From contig JWZX01002366.1 in the NCBI GenBank assembly GCA_001275005.1, positions 1 to 35,408 of the forward strand: DNA of 35,408 nucleotides, written 5' to 3'. A model generated the notes under the pieces. It did no database searches. It saw only the letters and a list, made by a program, of their open reading frames with translations, and was not told the origin of the DNA. Made by a program: the position numbers and the translations under genes. This DNA is from Chrysochromulina tobinii (taxonomy: Eukaryota; Haptophyta; Prymnesiales; Chrysochromulinaceae). Shown here piece by piece: positions 25,867 to 35,408 of this stretch. Numbering within the stretch: the first letter of the stretch is position 1; each line of letters starts with the position of its first letter.

Positions 25867-28362
25867 CTACTTTTGTTCCCAAGCCTCCTTGAGCGCCGCA
25901 GACGCGGGAGTGCCCAGCTTTGCCAGCTGACCGAAGACTGTCTTGACCACGGCCTTCTGCTTCGCGTCGAGGAACATGAGCAGCATCCCGAAGCGGCGAG
26001 TGCTCGCCAAGCCTTCCAGGACCTGCGTCGCCGTCGAGCACGCAGCCTCCACCTCGGCTGCGCCGCTCGACCCCATGAGCGCCGTTTCGAGCGCATTGAG
26101 CAGCGAGAGGAGCGTAGCCTCCGTGAGGCTCTCCTTGAAGAGAGGAGCGTAGTGTGCCGAAGGCAACCGCGCCAGCCACGCCTGCTGTGCCGCCAAAGAC
26201 CCTGCGGCCACCAGTGCCTTCCACTCACGCTCAAAGGCCTGAGCGCTGCTCGGCAGAGGGGCGTACGACGCTGCCGCGGCGGCCGACGCGGCAGCCGCGT
26301 CGGCCACCTTGGTCGCCACAGCGGCCACCTTTTCGTAGTCGATGGCAGGCTTCTTCGTTGGAGTCTCCGCAACTTTCGCGCCAGCGCCAGCGCCGCCAGC
26401 GGCGGCGGCGGCCGCGGCGGCCTCTTGACCATCCGCGACGGCTGGTGGTGGTGGCGTGGGTGCCGGCGCAGTCGGGCTCGGCGCCACGGTCGCCACAGCG
26501 AAGGCGGGTGCCTCCTTTGCGGCCATCTCCTTGGCTGTCTTCAGTGCGCCGCGTCGCGATGTCTCCTGCGCCACTCGAGCATTGCGCAGCGCCGCGCGCA
26601 ACTCGTCGTTCTGCGGCGCGCGGCCGAGCCCAGCCTCGAGAGCCGCCACCGCCTCCGCCGGCTGGTTCGCCTCGAGGAGAGCGAGCCCGAGCCGGTAGTG
26701 CCCTTTGATGTACTCGGGATGCATGCGCACACACCGTCGCGCGTCCTCGAGTGCGCGAGCGATCAGCGCCGCTGCCGCTCCATCGGCGGTCACCTGTGCC
26801 GCCTCTGATTGTGCGCGTAGTGTGCGGAGGTACTCGGAGGTGCTACGGGAGGACGCGTAGTATGCGTCTGCCGGCAGGGCGGGCGCCGCGCCGCTGCGGA
26901 CGGCCGACGCGAGCTTGAGCGCCGCGGCGGTTCGATTGGAGAAGATGAGGTGCACCTCCGCGGGCGCTGCCGCTTCAAGCGCCTGACTGTAAGCTCGCAG
27001 AGCCTCGGCCCATGCGCCACGTCCGAAGGCGTCGTTTCCCTCCTTTTTGAGCGCTGCGGCGCGAGCGGCGTCGGGCTGCCCCGGCGCCGGGGCATCGCCA
27101 TGCGCCGACTCGCCCACCGAAAGGATGAGGGACTCGTCTAAAGGGCCCGAAACGGCGCCGTCGTCCTCATCCTCTTGGCTCGCGGAGTTGCCAGCCGCGG
27201 CGGGTGGGCTGACCTCCGCGGGCGTGGCGGCTGCCGCGGCAGGCGTGCTTGCAGCGGGCCCGGCCGGCGCCGGCTTGGGCGCCCCCCCGGAGCGTCCCGC
27301 ATACGGCGCCATCACGATGCGCTCCGCCTCGACTGCCGTCGTCGGCCGCTCGGCCACCGCCCCGGCACCTGGAGCGCCCTCCACTTCCAGGAGCTCAGCA
27401 ATCTGAGGTTCGTCAAGCTCGGCAGCCGCCGGCACCGGCGGCGTGCCCGCACCGCACTCTGCCCCCGCGAGCGCGCGCGACGTGTCCGCCGCCTGCGCCT
27501 CGAACTTCGCGAGCATTTCCTCCGGGCTCATGCCGGTGCCCGTGCCGGCAGCTCCGATGACGAACTGGCCCGACATGACTTCGACCGTTGGGAAGCGTCC
27601 AAAGTCGTCGCGCAGCTTCGCGGCGAGCTCGAGCTCCTCCTCGGGCAGCCCCGGGGTCGTCGCCCACTCCTCGAGAATCGACATCAGCCCGGCGCCCAGC
27701 CGCAGCACCTTTTGCTCACAGTAAAAGTAGCGCACGAGCGAGAGCCAGAAGGCGAGGATTTGCAGGCAGAAGTAAGAGCCACCCGGGAACGGGCTCTTCT
27801 CGCCCAGGTTGGCTGCGAGCGCCTGCACGAAGCGCGTGCCTGGGCTCGCGAGGTCGACGAACCGCTTGTGCACTGCCGGCTCGAGCACCGGCTCGTGGAA
27901 CCAATCGTGCAGCTCGCAGCTTGTGAGCTGCATGAACGTGTCGACATACTGCGCGCGCAGCGGTGGGCTGTCGTCCTCGAGGCCCATCGCGAGCGCGATC
28001 AGGCCGCCCTCGCGGATGAATTCGCGCATGAGTCGCCACGAGCGCGCGTGGTGCATGTAGAGCATCGCGAGGAATGGCTTGCGCAGCTTGTTCTGCGGGT
28101 GGTTGCTCGGCGTGCCTTTTCCGCCGCCGTTGATAAACGCGACGTACGCTAGCATGTCGACCGGCTCGGGGAAGAAGAGCAGCAGCCGCGCTTCGCGCAG
28201 GTTGTACGTACGCCGCGAAATGAGCTCGAGCTCCTCCAGCGGCGGCTTCTCCCAGTGCCTTCGTAAGCCCTGCTTGAGCTGCTCGGCAGACTCGACGTCG
28301 GGCATCCCCGCCACCATCTCTTTGATGAGCTTCTCAAACTTTTGTTCGAGGGCGTCGGCCAT
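25867..28362 (-). CDS. RPAP3/SPAG1-like TPR co-chaperone with helical N-terminal domain
   Basis: An 831-residue protein from the ATG at 28362 (MADALEQKFEK); the longer open frame upstream begins without a good start. Three parts: an all-helical N-terminal region (1-320) rich in Leu, Phe and Trp and looking like ARM/HEAT repeats; an Ala/Pro/Glu linker; three TPR units (about 435-640) with the carboxylate-clamp type KKEGNDAF start and FSNRTAA, which in this family bind HSP90/HSP70 tails; and a C-terminal domain of about 125 residues (FEREWKALVAAG to RFGMLLMFLDAKQK) matching the RPAP3_C domain. RPAP3 and SPAG1 use this domain in the R2TP complex and dynein-arm assembly. The second TPR carries an insert of about 50 residues. 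The N-terminal domain is not found in the RPAP3 I know, so orthology is uncertain. The downstream minus-strand neighbour is the unrecognised gene ending at 24811. Confidence 0.78.
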   Translation of the reverse strand: MADALEQKFEKLIKEMVAGMPDVESAEQLKQGLRRHWEKPPLEELELISRRTYNLREARLLLFFPEPVDMLAYVAFINGGGKGTPSNHPQNKLRKPFLAMLYMHHARSWRLMREFIREGGLIALAMGLEDDSPPLRAQYVDTFMQLTSCELHDWFHEPVLEPAVHKRFVDLASPGTRFVQALAANLGEKSPFPGGSYFCLQILAFWLSLVRYFYCEQKVLRLGAGLMSILEEWATTPGLPEEELELAAKLRDDFGRFPTVEVMSGQFVIGAAGTGTGMSPEEMLAKFEAQAADTSRALAGAECGAGTPPVPAAAELDEPQIAELLEVEGAPGAGAVAERPTTAVEAERIVMAPYAGRSGGAPKPAPAGPAASTPAAAAATPAEVSPPAAAGNSASQEDEDDGAVSGPLDESLILSVGESAHGDAPAPGQPDAARAAALKKEGNDAFGRGAWAEALRAYSQALEAAAPAEVHLIFSNRTAAALKLASAVRSGAAPALPADAYYASSRSTSEYLRTLRAQSEAAQVTADGAAAALIARALEDARRCVRMHPEYIKGHYRLGLALLEANQPAEAVAALEAGLGRAPQNDELRAALRNARVAQETSRRGALKTAKEMAAKEAPAFAVATVAPSPTAPAPTPPPPAVADGQEAAAAAAAAGGAGAGAKVAETPTKKPAIDYEKVAAVATKVADAAAASAAAAASYAPLPSSAQAFEREWKALVAAGSLAAQQAWLARLPSAHYAPLFKESLTEATLLSLLNALETALMGSSGAAEVEAACSTATQVLEGLASTRRFGMLLMFLDAKQKAVVKTVFGQLAKLGTPASAALKEAWEQK

Positions 28363-28798
28363 GGTTGATGCGGCCGTTGTCCCCGGTAGGAATCTCCTCT
28401 CGGCCGTCTGCGAGGCCCGTGGCGTTTCTTCTTGAAGTCCACAGTTTCGTGCTTTCGTCGCGGTCCTTCCGCGCTCAAGGGCGCAACACACGTCTCAAGT
28501 GACGGCTCCGCTCCCCTCGGTCAACACAAGTACTGAGTCCTAGTACTCGCTCGCTCGGGCTACTCAATTTCGCAAAAGTTTCAATCTCCGATTTTCGCCA
28601 CGGCCGGCGCCGTTCCGGCTTCCGGCTTCCTAGATAAACTGAGGCTAGCGAGTAGCGTCATGGGCTAGCGTGCAGCGAGATCAGTCGAGAACCGAAGATC
28701 GTAACATGCGACGTAGCGACGAGAACATGGACGAAAGAACTGCCATGTTACTGCGGCTGCTGTATTATTACTCTCTGAGAACTCTCTCGGTCTTCTCA
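28363..28798. other. 5' region of RPAP3-like gene and 3' end of DDT/WHIM gene
   Basis: 436 bases between two minus-strand genes. Part is an upstream extension of the RPAP3 frame (28363-28491) that I treat as leader because it starts from a non-ATG codon. The rest is AT-richer and shows nothing else. Confidence 0.45.
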
Positions 28799-29499
28799 CT
28801 AACAGAAGGCAAGGCCCGCATCGAGCAGCTGCAGCCGCAGCAGCACCTGGTGCGCCGAGTCGGACTGCGCGGGCGGGTTCTCCTTCGATTCCTTTTCCTT
28901 ATCGGCCTTCTCCTTGTCGGCCCTCTCCTTCTCCGCGGCCGCTGCCGCGGCGCCCTTGCTCTTCTTGTCGGCGCCGCCTGCGTCCAGCTTGCGAAGCTCC
29001 TTCTCGAGCTTGACCTTCGTGTCCTCGAGCCCCCCATCGGCGAGCCACCAGCGCCGGAAGCCCTTGCGGAACGCCGTCTTGGGCAGCGCCTTGGCGTACT
29101 GCAGCAGCAGCTCGCCGAGCGAGCCCGCATCCTCACAAGTCGACAGGAGGTCGGCCCACCGTCGGCGGCACTCGTCGGCGCCGGGTCGAACTGACGAGTG
29201 CGACACATCGTCCGCGGCCGTGCCGACGCGAGCATCCTCGGGTGGCGGTGCGGGCAGCGCCGCGAATAAGTCGAGCATCTCGAGCTGCAGACGCTCGATG
29301 AGCGTCGCAGGGCGCACGGGCACTCCGCGCTCGATCTCGGCCTCGATCTCGTCCTCGGAGCGGCCGATGGCCCCGAGGCACATGCGTCGGTGTGCTTCGC
29401 GCCTGTCCTTGCCCCAAGAGACGCGGAGGGCGCGCGCCGCGTAGCTCTGCCGGCCGGCGTACGTCCAGCGCTGTGCCGTTGGATCGCCATTCTCATCGA

Positions 29500-29536
<37 letters not shown>

Positions 29537-32500
29537 CTCCCCCTCCGCCTCGTCGTCGGCGCCGCCCTGCGCACCCGTCGCGCCGTCCTCGACCTTGCTT
29601 GCCGCGCGGCTCGCCCCCGTGCTTGCCGCCTCCACCAGCGCCTCCGCCTCGGCCGCCTCGGCCGCTTCCCGGATGGCCGCTTGCGCCTGTTCCGCCGCCG
29701 TCATCGCCTCCTTGATGTGGGGCGCCGTCTCGAGCAGCGCGCGCGCGAGCTTGTGCTCGCGCTCGCCTGCGGGCCTGAGCGACTCGATGAGCGCCTGCAG
29801 CTCCTCCGCGCTGCCCACCAGCCGCCACTCCTCCATGTCCTCCAGAGGCCGGCCGCGCGCCGTCTTGCCCGCCGGCTTGCGGATGCGCACGAGCAGGCGC
29901 GCCTGGTCGGAGAGGCATGAGGGCTCGAGCTTTCCGGGCTCGGCTGGCATGTCCGCGAGCAGCAGCCCACCCAGTAGATAGTACTCGCGAAAGTCGCGAT
30001 CGAAGCCGAGCGGCTCCGAGCGGAAGCGCCCGATACGGCGCTGGAGCACCGCGAACGAGTCGTCCAGCCGCTTGCGCAGCTCGTCCTTGCGCAGCCGCAT
30101 GTTGTCGAGGTCGCCACGCCGCACGGAAGGGTTCTTGCTCGAAGGCATGTGAGGCTCGCGACGAGGCTTACCAGCCACGCTGCGCCCGCGCCCGCGCCCG
30201 CGCCCACGCCCGCGCCCGCGCCCGTCGCCATCGGCGCCATCAGCGCCGTCGGTGCCCTCCGCGCCTTCCACGCGATCAGCGCCATCAGCGCCGTCAGCGC
30301 CGTCGGCGCCAGTCTCGTGAATCGCGTCGTGCTCAGCGTCGTGCAAGCCATTGGCCGAGCCGATGGTGTTTCGCGGGGATATGAGCGGGTCGACGGCGGG
30401 GATCTGGAGCGGGCCAACGCCATCGCCTTCGGCACTCGTGGCGCTCTTCTGCGCCATGGAGGGTGCCCCGACGGCCGCGCTGCCGTCGACCTCCATCTTG
30501 ACGCCAACTTCCGACTGCAGCACGCTCTCGTCGCCCTCGTCGCCCTCGTCGCCCTCGTCGCCCTCGTCGCCCTCCTCCTCACCGTCGCCTTCTTCGCCCG
30601 CACCTGCCTCCTCCCCAGCCTCGCCACCGCCCTCATCGAGGTCGTCCTCGTCCTCACCCTCGCCGCCGCCCTCGTCGCCCTCGCCGTCGCCCTTGCCCGC
30701 CTCACCTTCGCCCTCCTCGCCCTCGCCGCCCTCCTCGTCGCGCCGACGCTTGCTGCGCTCGAGTCGCTCACGTTCGGTGCGGTCATGCGAGAGGCGCGAG
30801 GGACGGCTGATGTTATACTTGGCCGCGAGCTTCGCCTGCTCTTCGCTCTCGATCAGAGCGTTGCGCACCTTGTACTCGTGCCGCTTGAGGTCCTGCAACT
30901 TTTCCGAGGCGCGGCCCGTCGACTCAAAGAATTTGGCCGCGAGCGAGGTCTCCATGAGCAGGTGCGCGAGGCACTCGAGGATCGCACATCGCATCGGCAG
31001 CGGCAGGTCATCGTACTCGACCGTACCGCCGAGCGCGTCGGCGACGGCCGCCCAGTCGCCCGTGCTGATCGTCCCCGTCTCTTCCTCCTCACCGCCGCCC
31101 TCGCCGCCCTCGCCGCCCTCGACGTCGCCCTCATCGTCTGCGCCGCCCTCCGCGCCGCCCACGCCGCTCGCGCCCGGCCTCGAGGGGCCCGACGTGCCCG
31201 CAGACCAGACAGAGACAGAATGGCCGCCCCCGAGCGCGGCGGCGGCCGCGGTCGCCGCGGCCGCGTTGCCCCAGCCCTGCGCGAGCATCGCGTTGATCGC
31301 GACCGAGCGCTTCTTTGGCGCGTGCGCCACGGCGCGTGCGAGCAGCACCATGCGCAGCAGCTCGGGCCACGTGCTCGCGTTGAACGGGCAGCCGGGCAGC
31401 AGCCGCACAGTCGCCTCGGACAGGGAGGCGCAAAAGCCCGCCCCTGCACTGACGGAGCTCGGCGTGAGCAGGTCCGCCCAGAGGAGCTGCGTCGAAAGCA
31501 CGTGAATGGCGAAGAGCAGCTCGGCCTGCGGCGCCTCGGACACTCGTGCCGTCTCGGGCGCGCCCTCGGGCGCGAGCATCGCCTCCCAAGCGGCAAAGTC
31601 GGCGCCCTGGATCTTCTTGAGCATCTGGCGTAGGGGATGCGATCGGTCCCAATACTCCTCGACGAGCAGCGCCTTGCGCAGCTTCTTACCGCGCCCCTGC
31701 GGGCGCGCCGGCTTGGCGCAGCGCGTCTGCTCCACGAGAGGAGGCGGCGGGCAGAGGAGGACGTGCTCCGCATGCCCCTCGATGAGCTCGTCGCCCTTCA
31801 CCTCGAGCAGCGTCGCCTTGGGCACGATCGCCGTGTAAAAGTAGCGGATGAAGTCGTACGCCGCCAGCGCGCCCGCGACTGTCGGCGGCGGCAGACGGCT
31901 AGCCGGTCGATCGGGCACCGCCACCTGTGCCGCGCCCACGTCACAATCCTCAACGAGCGCGTCGTCGACCAGGTCGGGCTTGCGCGGCACCGCCGCCGCC
32001 GAGAGCTGCTGGCAGAAGCGCCGGTGGCCTCCGAGCGCACCCATCGAGCCGAACGAACGCTGGCACGAGTCGCACAGGAAGTTGCCCTGCTCGTCGCGCA
32101 GCGGCGCGGCTGTGTGGCCGGCGCGGAAGCGCGCCGAACACGCTGAGCAGAGCGTCTTTGGCCCCTCGGGGCCCGGGCCCTTGCCCGCGCACTGGTCGAC
32201 ACGGCACTCGCACCACTGGCAGCGCCACTCGCCCTTGTCGCAAAAGCGCCGGTGCCCACCGAGCGCCCCGATCGTGTCGAACTGGCGTGTGCAGCTCTCG
32301 CACACGAACTTGCCCTCGGCGTTGGTGACAGGCGCGGCGGCCGCTGCGCCGTGCTTCTTGAACCGCACCGAGCACGCATGGCAGAGCGTCTTCGCGCCAT
32401 CTGGCCCGCCGCCTGTCTTGCCCGCACAGTCCTCCAGGGTGCAGTCACACCAACCGCACCGCCACGCGCCGCGCTCGCCGTCGCAGAAGCGACGGTGCGC

Positions 32501-33941
32501 GCCGAGCGCAGCGAGCTTGTCGAAACCCTTTTCGCACCGCTCGCACACGTACAGGCCGTGCTCGTTCGGCTCGGGGGGGCCTGTTTGCCCCTCCTTGAAC
32601 CGACCCGAGCATGCGCAGCACAGCGTCTTCGGCCCCTTGGGGCCGGGCCCTTTGCCTGCGGCCACGTCCGCCTTGACCTCACACCAGCCGCAACGCCAGG
32701 AGCCGTGCTCGCAGAAGCGCCGGTGGCCACCGAGCGCGCCGATGGTGTCGAAGGGGCGCTTGCAGTCGGGGCACACGAACTTGCCTTCCTCGTCCTTGAT
32801 GGGCATCGACGTGTGCCCGGCGCGAAAGCGCGAGCCGCACGCATTGCACAGCGACTTGGCGCCGTTGGGGCCGTTGGCCTTGGAGGGCGTGTCGATCTCC
32901 TTGCATGCGCACCAGTCGCACTGCCACTTGCCGCCGGTGCAGTGGCGCAGGTGCTGTGCCATGAGCTCGAGCGATGCAAGCCCCTGCTGGCACGTCGGGC
33001 ACGGGTAGCTGCCGTCCTCGGAGGGCTCGATAGCTTTGGCGATCGCCATCGCCGACGCCGTCGTGAGCTTGCCGCTCCCGCCGCCCTCTTTCGCGCTCGA
33101 GCTGCGCGAGCGCTTGGCCGCTGGCGGCTTCGGCGCCGCCGTGCTGCCGTCGGCCGCCTCGGTGCTGCCATCGGCCGGCGTGCCGCCCTCGCCCTCGGCC
33201 GCCGCGGCCGCCTCGGCCGCCGGCGCGGCGGCGGCCTTGCGCTTGACTGGCTTCTTCGGCGCCTTGCCGGGCACTCGAGGCTGCTGCTGCTGCTCCGGCG
33301 GTGGCGGCATCGGCTGCTGCTGCTGCTGCTGCTGCTGCTCCTTCTGCGGCTGCGGCTGCTGCTGCTGCTGGTAATCCTGCTGGTACTGCTGCTGGTACTG
33401 CTGCTGGTACTGCTGCTGCTGCGGCTGCAGCGGCGGCTGCGGCGGCGGCTGCTGGTACGCCACCTGGCCACCCGCCATTGCATGCAGCTGCGGATGCAGC
33501 TGCGGATGCAGCTGCGGATGCAGCTGCGGGTATGACTGCGGCGCCGGCGCGCCAGGAGGGCGCAGCACGGACGCGGCTGGGGCGCCAGCAGCGGCCACAG
33601 ACGACAGTAGGCCCAGAGGACGCGACTGTAGCACCGTCGGCGGACCGATGGGGCTGGCGTTTGCGCTCGTCTGGTGGGTCAGAATCGTAGGCGGCTTGTG
33701 CGCGGCGGCGGCGGCCTGTGCGGCCGCGGCGGCCTGGTGCGCCGCCGCAAGCGCCGCGTGCTGGGCCGACTGCGCTGTGAAGTTCACAGCGCCGTGCTGG
33801 GCCGTCTGTGCTGCCGCGATGTGCTGGCCAGGCCAGGCAGGAACGGGCGGCGGCGCAACCTGGTAGACCCCTGTGACCTGCGCGAGCGGCGCTCCTGAGG
33901 GCGGCTGCGGCTGCCCCAGTGGCCGGTGCGATGCCTTCTGC

Positions 33942-34034
<93 letters not shown>

Positions 34035-34531
34035 GGCTGCGGCTGCGGCTGCTGGTGCTGGTGCTGGTGCTGGTGCTGGTGCTGCTGGTGCGCCCGCACC
34101 TGGGCTTGCGCCTGCGCAGCAGCTGCTGTGGCTGCGGCCGCAGCAGCGGCGGCAGCGGCTGCAGCGGTTGGCAGGAGCGGGACGCGCGTGCTGGGCGGCG
34201 TTGCATGCGAGGGCGCAAGCACCTGCAGCGCTCCAGGCGCTGCGGCCGTCGGCGCGCTCGCAGGCACTCCAGCTGCTGCAGTGCCTGGGAGGATTTGGGC
34301 GAGCGGCGCGCAGGAGCTGGTTGCACTGCTGCTGCTCTGGCTGTTGGTCGCGAGGGACATGCTCGCGGCGGCCTGCGTGGGAAGCATCGACACCCCGGGC
34401 GCGACTGCGGCTTGTGGCGGCGGACCAGGTTGGGTGGGGGGGAGGGGTGGCGCGGCAGCAACTGCCTCCAACATCGCGCCAGTCCGCTTCTCTTCTGCTG
34501 AGCCTGTGCCTGGAGGCTGTGGCTCTGACAT
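28799..34531 (-). CDS. Giant DDT/WHIM chromatin protein with alternating C2HC and GATA fingers
   Basis: A 1910-residue protein from the ATG at 34531; the frame extends to 34627 only from a GTG. Order: Ala/Pro/Gln-rich N-terminus with an uninterrupted run of about 30 glutamines (near 167-196) and HQHQ, QQY and QLHP repeats; Ser/Lys-rich basic stretch; zinc-finger array at about 505-840; a DDT-like helix region (AYDFIRYFYTAIV, about 885 on); a WHIM1-like block (LPLPMRCAILECLAHLL, about 1180); very acidic Glu/Asp/Gly linkers; a WHIM3/WSD-like block (RFRSEPLGFDRDFREYY, about 1500); a GRGRGR stretch; and a Lys/Glu-rich end. In the array five C2HC fingers (each with a GALGGHRRFC-like helix) alternate with four GATA-type fingers (WRCxWC ... 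LCxACSxRF). DDT/WHIM proteins pair with ISWI ATPases to set nucleosome spacing. The finger array in this context is new to me. Nuclear location is inferred. Confidence 0.8.
29500..29545 (-). repeat. CTCGTC hexamer repeat (acidic run)
   Basis: A run of about six CTCGTC units encodes alternating Glu-Asp residues within the DDT/WHIM gene. Low complexity, likely variable in length. Confidence 0.75.
30181..30228 (-). repeat. GCGCCC hexamer repeat (Gly-Arg run)
   Basis: Six-base units encode a repeated Gly-Arg run, an RGG-like stretch that could bind nucleic acid. It lies in the DDT/WHIM gene next to a run of GAD-type repeats. Confidence 0.75.
30526..30576 (-). repeat. 9-bp repeat GCCCTCGTC (Gly-Asp-Glu)
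   Basis: At least five consecutive nine-base units encode Gly-Asp-Glu triplets between the WHIM-like blocks. Confidence 0.75.
33481..33528 (-). repeat. 12-bp repeat (QLHP) in the DDT/WHIM gene
   Basis: Four near-identical twelve-base units (CAGCTGCGGATG type) encode a Gln-Leu-His-Pro repeat. Confidence 0.75.
33943..34034 (-). repeat. About 30 uninterrupted CAG codons (polyQ)
   Basis: An unbroken GCT run on the plus strand, CAG codons on the coding strand, gives about 30 glutamines. It is flanked by interrupted Gln-Pro and Gln-His repeats. It is pure, so it should be unstable in length. Confidence 0.9.
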
Positions 34532-35206
34532 TGCCGTGCGCCGCTCGCGGATGCGTCGGATCCGTGCGTCCGAGCGGTGCGATCGGGCGGGCGCAAAGGC
34601 GGGCGCACAAGAACTTTCACTTTGCACGGTTCGTGCCTGCGCCTCGGTCGAAGGCTCCGCAGTAAGAACATCGAGCGCTCTTTGGTGAGTACTCTTGTTT
34701 GCTGACCTTACTCGTGTGAGCCCCCAATTTGACGTTGACTAAACTTGATCACATGAAGGGAACGGTCCAAGAATCAAGATGCGGCACTACGGCCACGCCC
34801 TGCTCCTCGATTCATTCGCCGCATTACTGTCCACTCCCAGCGGTGCCAATAGAGCGGTGCTTCGGCAGCCCAATTGCGGCAGCCGACGTGTGCGTCAGCT
34901 ACATGTACTCACACGCAATGACGCACAGCAATGGCCGCGCTGACGAGGCCCATCTCGCTCGAGCGCTTAAACTCCGCACTTTGTGCACCGTGGGTGCTGG
35001 GTGAAACTTTGCTTTTCATGTTTCATGCTTTCATCTTGCAATCCGCACGTCTGTTTGCAAAGGTTCATGCGAAACTGGTCCAACGAAAAAGTCAAATTTA
35101 TGTTGCGAGGGACGCCCCGAAACGGGAGTGCTTTCACACTCAACGCTTTACCGCGTTCGCGGCACAACTGCAGGAGGGAGCGCATTGCCGGAGCGCTTAA
35201 AACCCA
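34532..35206. promoter_or_regulatory. Divergent intergenic region at the right end
   Basis: 675 bases between the DDT/WHIM gene start and the acidic-protein gene. The part from about 34680 on is AT-richer. A short motif GAGCGCTTAAA occurs at about 34969 and again at about 35191, the second directly before the right-end gene. No RNA gene or other coding region is supported. Confidence 0.4.
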
Positions 35207-35408
35207 ATGAGTGACGAAGAAGAGCCCGAGGAGGAGTCTGAGGAAGAGGAGGAGGAAGAGTCTGAGGAATCCGAAGAGGAAGAGGAAAGTGGCAGCAGCA
35301 GCGGCTCCGCCAAGAGTTCCGGAGACGACTCGTCCTCGGAAGAAGAGTCGTCCTCTGAAGAGGAGTCGTCCTCGGAGGAGGAGGAGCCGAAGAAGCGCAG
35401 AAAGAAAA
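35207..35408 (+). CDS. Partial acidic Ser/Glu-rich protein (5' end)
   Basis: An ATG at 35207 opens a frame that runs off the right edge with 67 complete codons. It is almost only Glu, Ser, Asp and Gly (MSDEEEPEEESEEEEEEES, then SSSEEE units), turning basic at the visible end (EPKKRRKK, like a nuclear-localisation signal). Highly acidic Ser-Glu N-termini occur in many nuclear proteins, including histone chaperones and chromatin factors; the class cannot be told from this fragment. The frame, Glu/Ser bias and position support a real gene. Confidence 0.6.
   Translation, partial: MSDEEEPEEESEEEEEEESEESEEEEESGSSSGSAKSSGDDSSSEEESSSEEESSSEEEEPKKRRKK

Noticed and set aside
33873..34688. Plus-strand frame with a long cysteine run
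   Set aside because: The cysteines are the reverse reading of the polyQ CAG tract; there is no other support.
34729..35004. 91-codon frame in the right intergenic region
   Set aside because: No domain, poor composition, and it overlaps other weak frames; more likely promoter or leader DNA.

Overview
This window looks like nuclear DNA from a flagellated unicellular alga, most likely a haptophyte (Chrysochromulina/Prymnesium/Emiliania type). The proteins are eukaryotic: a ciliary protein, SEC12, VAC14, UBA3, a Qc-SNARE, an FG nucleoporin and a DDT/WHIM chromatin protein. Coding DNA is strongly GC-rich and intergenic gaps are short and more AT-rich. Most genes lack introns; the few introns seen are GT-AG. 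Two families at 18-21 kb (a cysteine-rich protein and a triplicated NTF2-like protein) are, from memory, typical of marine microalgae. The haptophyte assignment is inference.

Layout, left to right: CFAP53-like axonemal protein (+, 624-2069); SEC12/PREB-like Sar1 exchange factor with a large coiled-coil N-terminus (-, 2887-5712); RING-finger multidomain protein carrying a piece of nucleoporin (+, 5888-9347, one +1 frameshift); VAC14 (+, 9780-11795); FG nucleoporin (-, 12194-15938, one +1 frameshift); NEDD8-activating enzyme UBA3 (+, 16144-17505); cysteine-rich protein with one intron (-, 18067-18571); secreted triple NTF2-like protein with one intron (-, 19075-20874); probably mitochondrial ABCB half-transporter (+, 21342-23375); Bet1-like SNARE (-, 23980-24315); unrecognised protein (-, about 24811-25596); RPAP3/SPAG1-like TPR co-chaperone (-, 25867-28362); very large polyQ, zinc-finger, DDT/WHIM protein (-, 28799-34531); and the 5' end of an acidic protein running off the right edge (+, 35207-35408).

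The genes do not form a pathway or operon. They are housekeeping and cell-biology genes in compact divergent and convergent pairs. Loose themes are membrane traffic (SEC12, VAC14, Bet1-like SNARE), flagellar biology (CFAP53 and possibly the RPAP3-like protein) and nuclear function (nucleoporin, DDT/WHIM protein).

The most notable points are: (1) a 242-bp, about 98 percent identical inverted duplication that put the C-terminal part of the nucleoporin in frame inside the RING gene 5.6 kb away; (2) a DDT/WHIM chromatin protein with an array of five C2HC fingers alternating with four GATA-type fingers; (3) a SEC12 fused to a long coiled-coil; (4) two single-base frameshifts inside otherwise convincing genes; (5) tandem repeats that appear to be remodelling proteins (SEC12 tail, ABC linker, nucleoporin, NTF2 modules). 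I saw no virus, transposon, CRISPR array, rRNA or tRNA.
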